From assembly GCA_900764105.1 (NCBI GenBank), contig CAAFMS010000023.1, forward strand, positions 1-64,000: DNA of 64,000 bases. The letters run 5' to 3'. A program made the position numbers and the translations under genes. The notes under the pieces were generated by a model. That model worked only from the letters and a program-made list of their open reading frames with translations, was not told the DNA's origin and made no database searches. This stretch comes from Clostridia bacterium (lineage in GTDB: Bacteria; Bacillota; Clostridia; Christensenellales; Borkfalkiaceae). The first letter of the stretch is position 1. Each line of letters starts with the position of its first letter. Positions 50,057 through 58,918 of this stretch are shown here, piece by piece.

Positions 50057-51514
50057 CTATATTTTTTCATTCCCAAAATCATAAAGACACGCCTGTTCTC
50101 TATCACTTGTTCTTATATAATTATCAATAAACCAATAAGGAATAAGACAAAATACTACCAACCAAAAATTGCTAGGCGTATACCCTCGAATGACTAATTG
50201 TAAAATCACCCCTACCAAGGTAGAATACTTCATCAAATCAATATTACTGCTTCTATGAAGCCTAAGTTTGTACTCATACTTTTTTGTCCACAATCCAAAT
50301 ATTGTCATAAAAATTAAGATCCCAAGTAATCCAAATTCATAAAAGTACTCGCCAAGACAAGGGTATGCCGACCCACCCTTTACCGCTACCATACCAAGGG
50401 ATATTCTTGTAGCTGTTGTCCCAGGATTGCCCGGCTTATTGTGCCAAATTGCCCGTGGAACAAGCATAATTACTGTATAAATTATCATCTGTTTACCAAG
50501 TAAATATGGCGTTTTTTCCGGAACAACCATAATTATAGCATAAAAGTTTTTATATATTCTCAAATTATCCCAGAATGCAGCATCTAATGCCTTTTTGACT
50601 GCTTTCAAAGAAATTTCACTCAGATTTACACCTGAGCCACTTCGAACAGCATCTCTAAACATAGTCATTACAATAATTGAAGCTAAAAGCAGTAGTAGAA
50701 CAGAAAAAACCTGAATAAATTTGAAAGGTCTATTCCGACTCAAACGCCAATAGAAAACAAACATGATAATTATTTGTATGATAATAAATCTAAAACCACG
50801 TGCAACTTGAAGTTGAAACATCAGTACAAAAAACAACACTTTCAATAACTTGCTTTCGCCATATTCACAGTACATGAGAGTAAAAGACGGTAAGCAATAG
50901 GACAACATACCTATAGCACCTAAATTTTCTGTAATGTCATTAGGATCCCCACTTCCAAGCAAACCCAATGTTAAAATATACAGTATACTCTTTCCTCCTG
51001 ATTTTGTCATGTAAAACATATTAGCAATTAAGCATATAAAATACCCCATAACGATTAAAACATTTAATTTACGAGTATTTCTACTATTTTTAATTCTGAC
51101 ATCTTCATTAAAAGACAAATCGCAATTGTCACCCCTAAAACATAAGACGTAAGCTGCATAAAAACACAAATATCCAAGAAAAGCATATAATGATCCTTTT
51201 ATGCCATATAAAAACAAATCCTTATTAAACCACAAAATTTCCCCTATTAAAAGATCGTAAATAGGAGTAATAAAAAACATAAAGAAATACAAAAATGAAA
51301 AAAAAGTTATAGGTGAAAAAAAATCATATTTATCAAGCAAATACCCAACAACATACATGCATAATAATACAGTTAAACATATTACATCAATTAAATAATT
51401 TGTTCTATAGATTTCATTATCATAGCTCGGGAATAGAACAAGTAACAATATAAAAACCATCATGATTAGCAAAATCATAATAGCTGCTTTTCCCTTTTTT
51501 AAGTTCATATTCAT
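50057..51514 (-). CDS. Polysaccharide repeat-unit polymerase (Wzy-like)
   Basis: A 485-residue integral membrane protein with about 12 transmembrane segments and a large periplasm-side loop, starting MNMNLKKGKAAIMILLIMMV. Charged residues in an otherwise hydrophobic sequence (LQVARGFRFIII, KPGNPGTTATRISLG) fit O-antigen/oligosaccharide polymerases, a family with low similarity, so the call leans on topology and on neighbours Wzx and the glycosyltransferases. It would join repeat units on the outer face of the membrane. Its start overlaps the SGNH gene stop by 4 bases. AT-rich. Confidence 0.8.
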   Translation of the reverse strand: MNMNLKKGKAAIMILLIMMVFILLLVLFPSYDNEIYRTNYLIDVICLTVLLCMYVVGYLLDKYDFFSPITFFSFLYFFMFFITPIYDLLIGEILWFNKDLFLYGIKGSLYAFLGYLCFYAAYVLCFRGDNCDLSFNEDVRIKNSRNTRKLNVLIVMGYFICLIANMFYMTKSGGKSILYILTLGLLGSGDPNDITENLGAIGMLSYCLPSFTLMYCEYGESKLLKVLFFVLMFQLQVARGFRFIIIQIIIMFVFYWRLSRNRPFKFIQVFSVLLLLLASIIVMTMFRDAVRSGSGVNLSEISLKAVKKALDAAFWDNLRIYKNFYAIIMVVPEKTPYLLGKQMIIYTVIMLVPRAIWHNKPGNPGTTATRISLGMVAVKGGSAYPCLGEYFYEFGLLGILIFMTIFGLWTKKYEYKLRLHRSSNIDLMKYSTLVGVILQLVIRGYTPSNFWLVVFCLIPYWFIDNYIRTSDREQACLYDFGNEKI

Positions 51515-52251
51515 TTCTTTATTCCATTAACAAACTCTAAGCGTTTTATTTCACACCATATCATCTCTGCAATTAGATTATAGCCTAATTCATTTGGATG
51601 ATAACCATCATCATAAAAATACTTCATCTTGTCAAGTTTATTATACAAATCTATATAAGAGCAACCATTTTCCATCGCTAATAAATGTATTTTCTCATTA
51701 TATAAAACAAAATTATCGTTTGTTCCCGGGAAATATTTTTCCGGAACTTGCACTGTAGACATAGAAATTATCTTGCAATTATTATCACTTAAGCGACTTA
51801 TACACTTACCATATAAATCATAAAATTCATCAAGAGAGACCCAAGGTTTACCCCCTTGAACTTTTAATAAAACCTTATTTAAAAGTGTTCTAATAAAAGA
51901 ATCAATATGCTGATAAATTTTTTTATACAATTTTTGTGAATAATAGGGACGCGGATTCAACATTCCGTTTTGTTTATACCTTCTTGGTATATATTTATAA
52001 AAATTAGGTTTATGATTTACGTCTGGGCGAAGCATAGCGTCAACATTACCATAGGCAATTATTGCCACATCATATTCAAAACCAAAACTATCAATATTTT
52101 CAAATAAGTACTTTATTGTTGTTCCCGTATAGGCAAAATTAAAAACCTCTACATTCTCATAACCTAATTTGTTTTTTAATGTCTCTGCATAATTCTTTTT
52201 TTGTTTCCCTATCCCTTGACTTATGCTATCACCAAAAATTGCAATTTTCAT
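51511..52251 (-). CDS. SGNH/GDSL-family hydrolase
   Basis: A 246-residue esterase-fold protein. Block I is IAIFGDSISQG (Ser8), the Asn of AIIAYGNVD corresponds to block III, and the catalytic Asp-His pair is in FYDDGYHPNELG near 223-231. There is no signal peptide or membrane segment. Inside a capsule cluster it may add or remove O-acyl groups on a repeat-unit sugar. It overlaps the polymerase gene (ATGA) and follows Wzx by 1 base, so it belongs to the operon. AT-rich like its neighbours. Confidence 0.85.
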   Translation of the reverse strand: MKIAIFGDSISQGIGKQKKNYAETLKNKLGYENVEVFNFAYTGTTIKYLFENIDSFGFEYDVAIIAYGNVDAMLRPDVNHKPNFYKYIPRRYKQNGMLNPRPYYSQKLYKKIYQHIDSFIRTLLNKVLLKVQGGKPWVSLDEFYDLYGKCISRLSDNNCKIISMSTVQVPEKYFPGTNDNFVLYNEKIHLLAMENGCSYIDLYNKLDKMKYFYDDGYHPNELGYNLIAEMIWCEIKRLEFVNGIKK

Positions 52252-52252
52252 T

Positions 52253-53686
52253 TCACTTTTTCCTTACCAAATACCCCTTTATCCTTTCCACAATTATACG
52301 CAAAACATTGTCTTTAATTATCAAAGACATAACAAAATAAACAAAAATCCCTACAATAATTTGAATAAATGAGGTTAAAACAGAAATTGGCATTTTTGTT
52401 TTTATAACAATCAACACACAAAACATCGCGAAGGAAGCAACAATATTCTTTAATATTTGCGCCCAAATTCCTCTTAATTTCTCGTGACGTTTTACATAGA
52501 AACACTGAATTGTCAATGAGCATGCAGAACACATAACAGTGGCTATCGCCGCGCCATAACAGCCATAAATCGGAATTAAAATCGCATTTAGTATTAAATT
52601 AACAACAGCAGCTCCATAGTATGAAATAGTTAATATTTTCGTTTTGTTTAAAGCCGTTAAATATTGCGCGCCAAAAATATTGAGAAGAGCATTCAAAATG
52701 CATATCGGAGATAAAAGCATTACTACTCCAATAGTAGCCGAATAGTTCGCTCCTAAATACCATGGTATAACCCCATCAATAACCGTAGCCAAGCCAACAG
52801 CCAAAGGAATCGCAATAAACATGGCAAATTCTATAGTCAAGTTCAAATATTTCGATACAGACTCCTCGTCACCTTTAGCAAAACAGTTAGCCAATCTCGG
52901 CATCATAACCGTTCCCAAAGCAGTTATTATTGCTATTGGCATGTTTATTAGTTTTTCCGCGTATGAGTAGTATGCTACTTCTGCCTCCGACACCAATTTT
53001 GCAATCATAATTTTATCAATTTGTAAATACAACGTAACTGCAATTTGCGGTATAAACAGTTTAATTGCCGGCAAAAGATGCGAGATTACGTCATGAGCAG
53101 ATATTTTTTGTAACGTTACTAATTTTCTTGACATCGGAAACAAAGAAACGGTTGTCACCAATGTGATAAAAGCGAATACAAGAAAATAAAAAATCAAGTC
53201 GTCATCTGATTTTATAAACAGAAAAATACCAATAACGGTAATCACTTTTGCCGAAAGATTGCGAAGTGAAACAACACCCATATTTTCATATCCGATAAAA
53301 ACCCATGAAAGGTCAATAAATTGCGCAAAAATAAGTATATATTGAATATAAAAATACTTACGATATACAGAGAATGACACCACCGGGAAATAGACTATAG
53401 ATACTATGAAAAGAAGAGCTATTCTAAGCGTGAAAATAGCAGAAAACTCGCGATTTACTGTATTTTTATCTTCTCTGCAGTAAGCAATTTGCCGATATCC
53501 ATAACTTTGAAGCCCTAACAGACCAATTGTTGTAATAATTGATACTATGGAGTTGATATAATCATAAATCCCTATATTTGATGGAGAAAGCACCCTCGTA
53601 ATATATGGCGCAGTAATAAGCGGAACTACTATGAGTACAAGTTGATAAATTAAGTTGTAGATGTAATTTTTTATCAGTTTATTCAC
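52253..53686 (-). CDS. Wzx-type lipid-linked oligosaccharide flippase
   Basis: A 477-residue membrane protein of the MVF/polysaccharide-export branch with about 12-14 helices. The N-terminus NLIYQLVLIVVPLITAPYIT with RVLSPSNIGIYDYINS is the family signature. It moves undecaprenyl-diphosphate-linked repeat units from the inner to the outer face of the membrane, upstream of the polymerase. It is separated from the next glycosyltransferase gene by 12 bases. AT-rich. Confidence 0.92.
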   Translation of the reverse strand: MNKLIKNYIYNLIYQLVLIVVPLITAPYITRVLSPSNIGIYDYINSIVSIITTIGLLGLQSYGYRQIAYCREDKNTVNREFSAIFTLRIALLFIVSIVYFPVVSFSVYRKYFYIQYILIFAQFIDLSWVFIGYENMGVVSLRNLSAKVITVIGIFLFIKSDDDLIFYFLVFAFITLVTTVSLFPMSRKLVTLQKISAHDVISHLLPAIKLFIPQIAVTLYLQIDKIMIAKLVSEAEVAYYSYAEKLINMPIAIITALGTVMMPRLANCFAKGDEESVSKYLNLTIEFAMFIAIPLAVGLATVIDGVIPWYLGANYSATIGVVMLLSPICILNALLNIFGAQYLTALNKTKILTISYYGAAVVNLILNAILIPIYGCYGAAIATVMCSACSLTIQCFYVKRHEKLRGIWAQILKNIVASFAMFCVLIVIKTKMPISVLTSFIQIIVGIFVYFVMSLIIKDNVLRIIVERIKGYLVRKK

Positions 53687-53698
53687 AATAATCTACCT

Positions 53699-54829
53699 TT
53701 AATTTAAAAAACTACAAGGATATTCTCCACTAACCTTTGTCAACTTATTTATCATCACAGATTTATTAAGCTCCATAAAGTTTTTAACGGCATTTTCAGT
53801 ATTCCAAGTTTCAGCCATTGTCTTATATGCATTAAGGCTAATTTCTTTACGCTTTTCGGGATTATCAAGTAAAAACTTGACTTTATTAAATAAATCGTCT
53901 TCATCTCCGTTTTTGTATATAAAACCGTTTTCACCGTCGTTTATCAAAAACGGAACAGAACCTATCGCATGACTTGCAACTACCGCGCAAGCGCTGTTCA
54001 TACTTTCGTTTAAAACCGCGCCCCAACCCTCGTTAAAGTCGGAAGTGAACAGGAAAATCTCAGACTGTTCCATATACCGTCTTACTTCTTCGGGTTTCAT
54101 AGAACCGAGCATTTGAACACAATCTTCAAGATTCTCCGCCTTTATCATGTCGCGGATTTTATTATCCAATTTCCCGTTACCTATTAAAGAGAGGCTGAAT
54201 TTATATCCAGATTGTTTTAACCGTTTGGCAAGCCGAATGGAAGCATCCGGATGCTTCCATTCTATAAGTCTTGCGACCCATAGAATGGAAGCAGGCGTTT
54301 TATCGTCAATCAACTTCACTATATCGTCATATTTCTTCACAGCGGGAAAATATCCCCATTTAAAAGTCTTACCCTTAAACATTCCCGTTATGGCATAGTC
54401 TCTCGCCGCATACGCGCTGGCGCAGAGCATATAAACGTTTTTGTACGGGTAATTGTCAAAGTGATATTTTATGTAACGTAGCGGCAGTTGCAATAATTTC
54501 TTTTTGTTTTTGTATATACGTTCCGAATACCTGAAAACAAGTTTACCGCTTCTTATACGTTTACGAATCATCTTTTCAGGCGTACTACCTGCTATAACAA
54601 CGTCTGCGCTATTTATCAAATCTACACACTGCTTATACGTCTCTTTATCCTTGTAACTCTCAATTACAAAAGAAGGCAAACCTTTCTGCCCCCAACCCAT
54701 GTTTCTACGTTCTTCTTCCATGGGTTCTGTTTGAATAAATCGATATTGCCCGTTCGTCTGTTTGAAAAATTCTTCGGAAATAGCCGATTGATGATGATTA
54801 TAATAGTTCGATACAAAAACTACTTTCAT
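53699..54829 (-). CDS. GT4-family glycosyltransferase
   Basis: A 376-residue GT-B glycosyltransferase. The donor-binding half has ASILWVARLIEWKHPDASIR, LIGNGKLDN and SEIFLFTSDFNEGWGAVLNE, with Glu residues in the usual E-x7-E position (ESMNSACAVVASHAIGSVPF). Its N-terminus MKVVFVSNYYNHHQSAISEE is unlike the other GT4 enzymes here, implying a different acceptor. It overlaps the next gene upstream by 4 bases. It adds one sugar of the capsule repeat unit. Confidence 0.88.
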   Translation of the reverse strand: MKVVFVSNYYNHHQSAISEEFFKQTNGQYRFIQTEPMEEERRNMGWGQKGLPSFVIESYKDKETYKQCVDLINSADVVIAGSTPEKMIRKRIRSGKLVFRYSERIYKNKKKLLQLPLRYIKYHFDNYPYKNVYMLCASAYAARDYAITGMFKGKTFKWGYFPAVKKYDDIVKLIDDKTPASILWVARLIEWKHPDASIRLAKRLKQSGYKFSLSLIGNGKLDNKIRDMIKAENLEDCVQMLGSMKPEEVRRYMEQSEIFLFTSDFNEGWGAVLNESMNSACAVVASHAIGSVPFLINDGENGFIYKNGDEDDLFNKVKFLLDNPEKRKEISLNAYKTMAETWNTENAVKNFMELNKSVMINKLTKVSGEYPCSFLN

Positions 54830-55980
54830 TCATACAACCTCACATAGTCCGAGTACTTCTCCTGCTTTGAAAAACTCGTTTTTGCAATAACTAATTCCTT
54901 AGACGAACGTAATAACTCGTAAAATTCATTTACGGAATTTACCACGTTTTCATTCGGAACAGATTCCACGCTTCCGCCCGTCGAATACGTTATTACAGGC
55001 GTTCCGCAGGCTTGCGCTTCTAAATTCACCGTCGGATAATTATCCTCATAGGTCGGGTTAAACAACACGTCCGCCGCCGTGTAAATCTCGGCAAGTTCTT
55101 TAACGTTGTTCGTCCGCTTTATTCCTATTACGCTACTCGGTAACATTTTCAACTGCTTATCGTTCACTCCGACTAAAACTATCTGATAACTATCGTCTAT
55201 CAGTTTTGCAAGTTCTAAAAAATCGTTGAAACCCTTTCGTTTCTCCCATACGCTCGCAACGCCAAGTATAATCTTCTTATCGGTAAGCCCAAACCTCTCT
55301 CTGAAATCGCTTTCGGTGGGTTTAAACACCGATAAGTCAATCCCGTTGTTTATTACCACGGTTTGATATTCGCTTAAAAACGACTGCTCAACAAGTCCTG
55401 AAAGCCATTTTGACGGAGTTACTATCGTCAAGTTCGGAACTCCGCAAAACGTTTGTTTTTTACGTTTATAATTCCGCTTCGCGTGAGAAATCAACGCCTG
55501 CGGATAATCTTTGACACGAATACATTTTCCGCATTCCGTCCGCCACTTGTCGCAATGCGGACAATCAAAATAGGCGCAATGCCCCGTAAAAGCCCAACAA
55601 TCGTGCAAAGTCCAGATAATCTTCTTACCACTCGTTTTCAGATAATCGAACAAAATCTTTACGTTCAGATAATAACCGTGAATATTGTGCAAATGTATTA
55701 CGTCGGGGTCGTACTCTTTTATCCAACGAACCAACTTTTTCGTTGCCCCGACGGCGTTGAACCCCTCGTTGTCGAACAGCCTCGACTTCAAAACGTTGCA
55801 ATAAACCTTGAACGTCGAGCCTATTCTGACAGATATATCCCGATATTTCTCGGGAACCTCGCCTCTGCCGTAGGCGATTTTACATTCGTGACCTTGCAAC
55901 AAAAGCATATCGGCGATATCGGTACAGATTCTGCCCGTACTGCCCACTCCGCAGACGGAGTTAATCATTAAAACCTTCAT
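54826..55980 (-). CDS. GT4-family glycosyltransferase
   Basis: A 384-residue GT-B glycosyltransferase. N-terminal SVCGVGSTGRICTDIADML and HLHNIHGYYLNVKILFDYLK; a Cys-rich stretch TGHCAYFDCPHCDKW followed by CGKC (four Cys plus His) suggests a small zinc-binding insertion known from WcaC/WbiP-like enzymes. The C-terminal half has ILGVASVWEKRKGFNDFLEL and VNLEAQACGTPVITYSTGGS. Both ends overlap neighbours by 4 bases. Cytoplasmic, repeat-unit assembly. Confidence 0.88.
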   Translation of the reverse strand: MKVLMINSVCGVGSTGRICTDIADMLLLQGHECKIAYGRGEVPEKYRDISVRIGSTFKVYCNVLKSRLFDNEGFNAVGATKKLVRWIKEYDPDVIHLHNIHGYYLNVKILFDYLKTSGKKIIWTLHDCWAFTGHCAYFDCPHCDKWRTECGKCIRVKDYPQALISHAKRNYKRKKQTFCGVPNLTIVTPSKWLSGLVEQSFLSEYQTVVINNGIDLSVFKPTESDFRERFGLTDKKIILGVASVWEKRKGFNDFLELAKLIDDSYQIVLVGVNDKQLKMLPSSVIGIKRTNNVKELAEIYTAADVLFNPTYEDNYPTVNLEAQACGTPVITYSTGGSVESVPNENVVNSVNEFYELLRSSKELVIAKTSFSKQEKYSDYVRLYE

Positions 55981-57155
55981 TTCGCAAGCCTCGTCAAAGC
56001 AGCCGTCAAATCCGCAAAGAATTTTTCGGGTCGGAAATTTTTTTCGTAAAAATTATAACCGTTCGCGCCTAAAACCTCTTTGTTTTCGGTCGAAATGAAT
56101 TTCAGTATATTTTCTTTAAGTTGTTCGGCGTTTAACGCTTCGCCGCAAAAACCGCAATTCGCTTTCTCTATCACCCGAGCCGTTTCGCCGCCTATCGCGC
56201 CGATTATCGGCTTACACGCCGCCATATACCCTTGCACCTTTGCAGGCAAAGTCTGCGATACCACTCCGTTATCGCCCGTCACCATCATCGCGTCGGCTTT
56301 GGAATACATACGCGGCATTTCTTCGAGCGGCAAATGACCGTAGAATTTCACGTTCGTTAAACCCTGCGTTTCGGCGATACGTTTACAATTTTCAAGATGC
56401 GTTCCGTCGCCAACTATATGAAAACGCAGATTTTTAACCCCTTTAAGCATGTCCGCCGCTTCGAGAATGGTCTCGACGCTTTGCGCCGCGCCTATATTGC
56501 CCGCAAACATAAGGTCAATATTTTCGTCGGGGATTTTCTTACAGGTTTCGGGAGAATAAACGCTTTCCGCATACTGCGGCAAATAGGTTATTTTCTCTTT
56601 ATCGAAGCCGAATTCGCTCGCGAAATAGCCTTTAAAAGACTCGCTCGTGACAAGCAGTTCGTCCGCCGCCGCGTAAATTTTCTTCGATATCTTTTTGTAG
56701 TGGTTGTATATGAAACCGCCCTCTTTTATTCCGCCTGCGGTAAGGCTCTTAGGCCATAAATCGAGGCAATAAAGGACGATTTTCGTTCCGTATTTCTTTT
56801 TGTATTTTATCGCCGCTTCCGCCATCATTATCGGCGAAAGTTCGTAGACGAAAACGACGTCGAAGTCCTTATCGAGTTTTTTAACGTACCGCTTCGAGTT
56901 TATCGCATAAGAATAATAGTTACGAACTCTGCGAATTACCCCCTTGCCGCGAGGAACGGTTTTTACTCTGTGTACTTTTACTCCGTTTCTCACTTCGTCG
57001 ACTTTGCCGCCTTCTTTCAGCCACAACTCGCGTTCGTAACTCGGTTCGCCGGCAAGAACAAAGACTTCGTGACCTTGTTTCACGAAGTTCTCCGCAACGT
57101 CCGTTATTCTGAACGGATCGGGATAATAATGTTGGCAAACTATAAGTATCTTCAT
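55977..57155 (-). CDS. GT4-family glycosyltransferase, WbuB-like (candidate FucNAc transferase)
   Basis: A 392-residue GT-B enzyme with MKILIVCQHYYPDPFRITDV at the start, LYCLDLWPKSL and YKKISKKIYAAADELLVTSE, the pattern of WbuB-type transferases. These act next to FnlA/FnlB/FnlC in other bacteria and transfer L-FucNAc, so that role is a reasonable inference here. The donor site shows MFAGNIGAAQSVETILEAAD. It overlaps the next gene by 4 bases and follows the initiating transferase by 123 bases in which I see no gene. Confidence 0.87.
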   Translation of the reverse strand: MKILIVCQHYYPDPFRITDVAENFVKQGHEVFVLAGEPSYERELWLKEGGKVDEVRNGVKVHRVKTVPRGKGVIRRVRNYYSYAINSKRYVKKLDKDFDVVFVYELSPIMMAEAAIKYKKKYGTKIVLYCLDLWPKSLTAGGIKEGGFIYNHYKKISKKIYAAADELLVTSESFKGYFASEFGFDKEKITYLPQYAESVYSPETCKKIPDENIDLMFAGNIGAAQSVETILEAADMLKGVKNLRFHIVGDGTHLENCKRIAETQGLTNVKFYGHLPLEEMPRMYSKADAMMVTGDNGVVSQTLPAKVQGYMAACKPIIGAIGGETARVIEKANCGFCGEALNAEQLKENILKFISTENKEVLGANGYNFYEKNFRPEKFFADLTAALTRLAK

Positions 57156-57278
57156 CTGTCTTTTCGTAATTTCGTCGGTTTTTCCTGATTAAGGATAACC
57201 GCCGCTTTCATATCGCGGAAACTCAGAGAAACACATTTCGTTATTTCAAATGCCGTTTCAAAATCTGAACTGTCTGAA

Positions 57279-58028
57279 CTATCTCGCATTTACGGCGTAT
57301 TCGCCGTCGTTAGGCTCGTAACCTTCCGAACCTTTCGGAATAATTATGTCGGATGCGGAAACGTCGCTTTCGTCGTCAAACGCGACTGCAACTTCTTGCT
57401 CCGCGCTCTGCTCGGATTCGAGTTCCGTCGAATGCGACTTAACTTTGCGCCCCTCAACCACGCCCTTGCGAGTCAAAACAACCTTAATCGTTTTTATGAA
57501 GCACTTAAAATCAAACCCGAAAGACATCTTTTCGACGTACTCTCCGTCGAGTTTTGCTTTAGACTCGACATCCACCTCGTCGCGCCCGTTGATTTGCGCC
57601 AGACCCGTAAGCCCCGGTCTTACGTCGTTCGCGCCGTATTTATCGCGTTCGACAATTAAATCGATTTCCTCTAAAATTACGGGACGAGGTCCTATAATAG
57701 ACATTTTTCCTAAAAATATATTGAACAACTGCGGCAATTCGTCGAGACTTGTTATTCTCAAAAATTTTCCGAATTTCGTTATGTACTGTTCGGGATGATC
57801 GAGTTCGCGGGTCGCCACTTCGTGCGGCGCGGACGCTTTCATCGTTCTGAATTTTAAAATTTTAAAAGGCTTTTTATATCTTCCGTATCTTTTTTGAACG
57901 AACAAGATCGGACCGGGATCGTTAATGTAAAGTGCAATCGGTAAAATAATCCACAGCGGAATCAAAAGCACTATCCCGATAAATGACAGAAGCAAATCTA
58001 TCATCCTTTTGAAAAATTTTCTATACAT
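57279..58028 (-). CDS. Initiating phosphoglycosyl transferase (bacterial sugar transferase)
   Basis: Starts capsule assembly by moving a sugar-1-phosphate to undecaprenyl phosphate. The ATG at 58028 has a GGGAGGA site; longer in-frame starts lack one. 249 residues: a re-entrant membrane helix at about 7-30 (MIDLLLSFIGIVLLIPLWII), then the catalytic core VQKRYGRYKKPFKILKFRTM, LRITSLDELPQLFNIFLG with the Asp-Glu pair, and IGPRPV, RPGLTGLAQINGRD. The last 50 residues are an acidic tail. It is the short monotopic form without extra membrane helices. First gene of the leftward capsule operon. Confidence 0.93.
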   Translation of the reverse strand: MYRKFFKRMIDLLLSFIGIVLLIPLWIILPIALYINDPGPILFVQKRYGRYKKPFKILKFRTMKASAPHEVATRELDHPEQYITKFGKFLRITSLDELPQLFNIFLGKMSIIGPRPVILEEIDLIVERDKYGANDVRPGLTGLAQINGRDEVDVESKAKLDGEYVEKMSFGFDFKCFIKTIKVVLTRKGVVEGRKVKSHSTELESEQSAEQEVAVAFDDESDVSASDIIIPKGSEGYEPNDGEYAVNAR

Positions 58029-58113
58029 CAAATCCTCCCATAAACTTCGATAAGCGCGCGTACACGGCACTTACCATCGGAACGCTTCACCGTATTCATC
58101 ATTATTTTAACAC

Positions 58114-58142
58114 ATTATATAATTTTTTACGATATATGTCAA
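58114..58142 (-). promoter_or_regulatory. Consensus promoter of the capsule operon
   Basis: Minus strand TTGACA (58142-58137), exactly 17 bases, TATAAT (58119-58114), about 85 bases before the phosphoglycosyl-transferase ATG. No other promoter as good is seen until 44 kb, so the 14-kb gene row is probably one transcript. Confidence 0.85.
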
Positions 58143-58310
58143 GTGTAAATTGCTCAATAACCGAATTATATGCCCACTTGTTGCTTTTTTTAACAAAAAT
58201 AAGAGTTCGGGCTTCCAAACTCTTACTTTTTCGTACTTTTTTGTTAAATCGTCACAAAATATCTCAAACGCAAAATTTATAAATTTTTAAAAATATTCGA
58301 CAAAAATCCG

Positions 58311-58895
58311 TCACAACAATCGTTTTACAGCCTCTGAAACTTCGGCCTCCAACTCTTGTATTGTACCGTTATTTTCGATGATAATCGACTTATAGCCCGA
58401 CTTGTTGCCCTCATAGTCGAATTGATTGTCTATCACTTTTCTTATTTCCGCTTCGGTTTTGCCGTCTCTTTTCGCTGTCCCCGAAAGTCGCAAATCGAGT
58501 TGTCTGCGAACGATGAAAACGTTATCGAACTCGGTTTCGTAGCCGCGTTCAAATAGTAACGGCACCTCGGCGAAAAAAAGAGGTTCGACTCCTTCCGACC
58601 GTCTGAAAATCTCGTCCATTATTCTCGGATGCGTAAAATCGTTCAGTCTTGACAACTGCGTTTTGTCCGAAAAAACGAGAGCGGAAAGATCCTTCCTGTC
58701 AATGGTAATGCGCCCGTCCTTTTCAATCGGCGAAATATTCATAAGTTCGCAAATTTCTTTTACAAAATCCTCGTTCAGAAGCAATTCGCTATATACTTTG
58801 TCCGCGGAAACTACGACGTAACCCATTTTTCGTATAATCTCGGAAACAGTCGATTTACCGCTACCTATTCCGCCCGTAATCGCAATTTTTTTCAT
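58311..58895 (-). CDS. coaE: Dephospho-CoA kinase
   Basis: Last step of coenzyme A synthesis, phosphorylating the ribose 3'-hydroxyl of dephospho-CoA. 194 residues, normal length. The P-loop GGIGSGKST is at 8-16, SADKVYSELL follows, and the lid contains VRRQLDLRLSG. Cytoplasmic. It starts 23 bases after polA and is likely co-transcribed with it, a common pairing in Firmicutes. A copy of the dispersed 12-base motif lies within the gene (58384-58395). Confidence 0.95.
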   Translation of the reverse strand: MKKIAITGGIGSGKSTVSEIIRKMGYVVVSADKVYSELLLNEDFVKEICELMNISPIEKDGRITIDRKDLSALVFSDKTQLSRLNDFTHPRIMDEIFRRSEGVEPLFFAEVPLLFERGYETEFDNVFIVRRQLDLRLSGTAKRDGKTEAEIRKVIDNQFDYEGNKSGYKSIIIENNGTIQELEAEVSEAVKRLL

Positions 58896-58918
58896 AATCT
58901 AACCCCCGTTTCACGCGA

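Noticed and set aside
48807..58070. Wzz/tyrosine-kinase chain-length regulators of the capsule
   Set aside because: None of the operon genes shows a Wzz-type or BY-kinase pattern; these must be elsewhere or absent.
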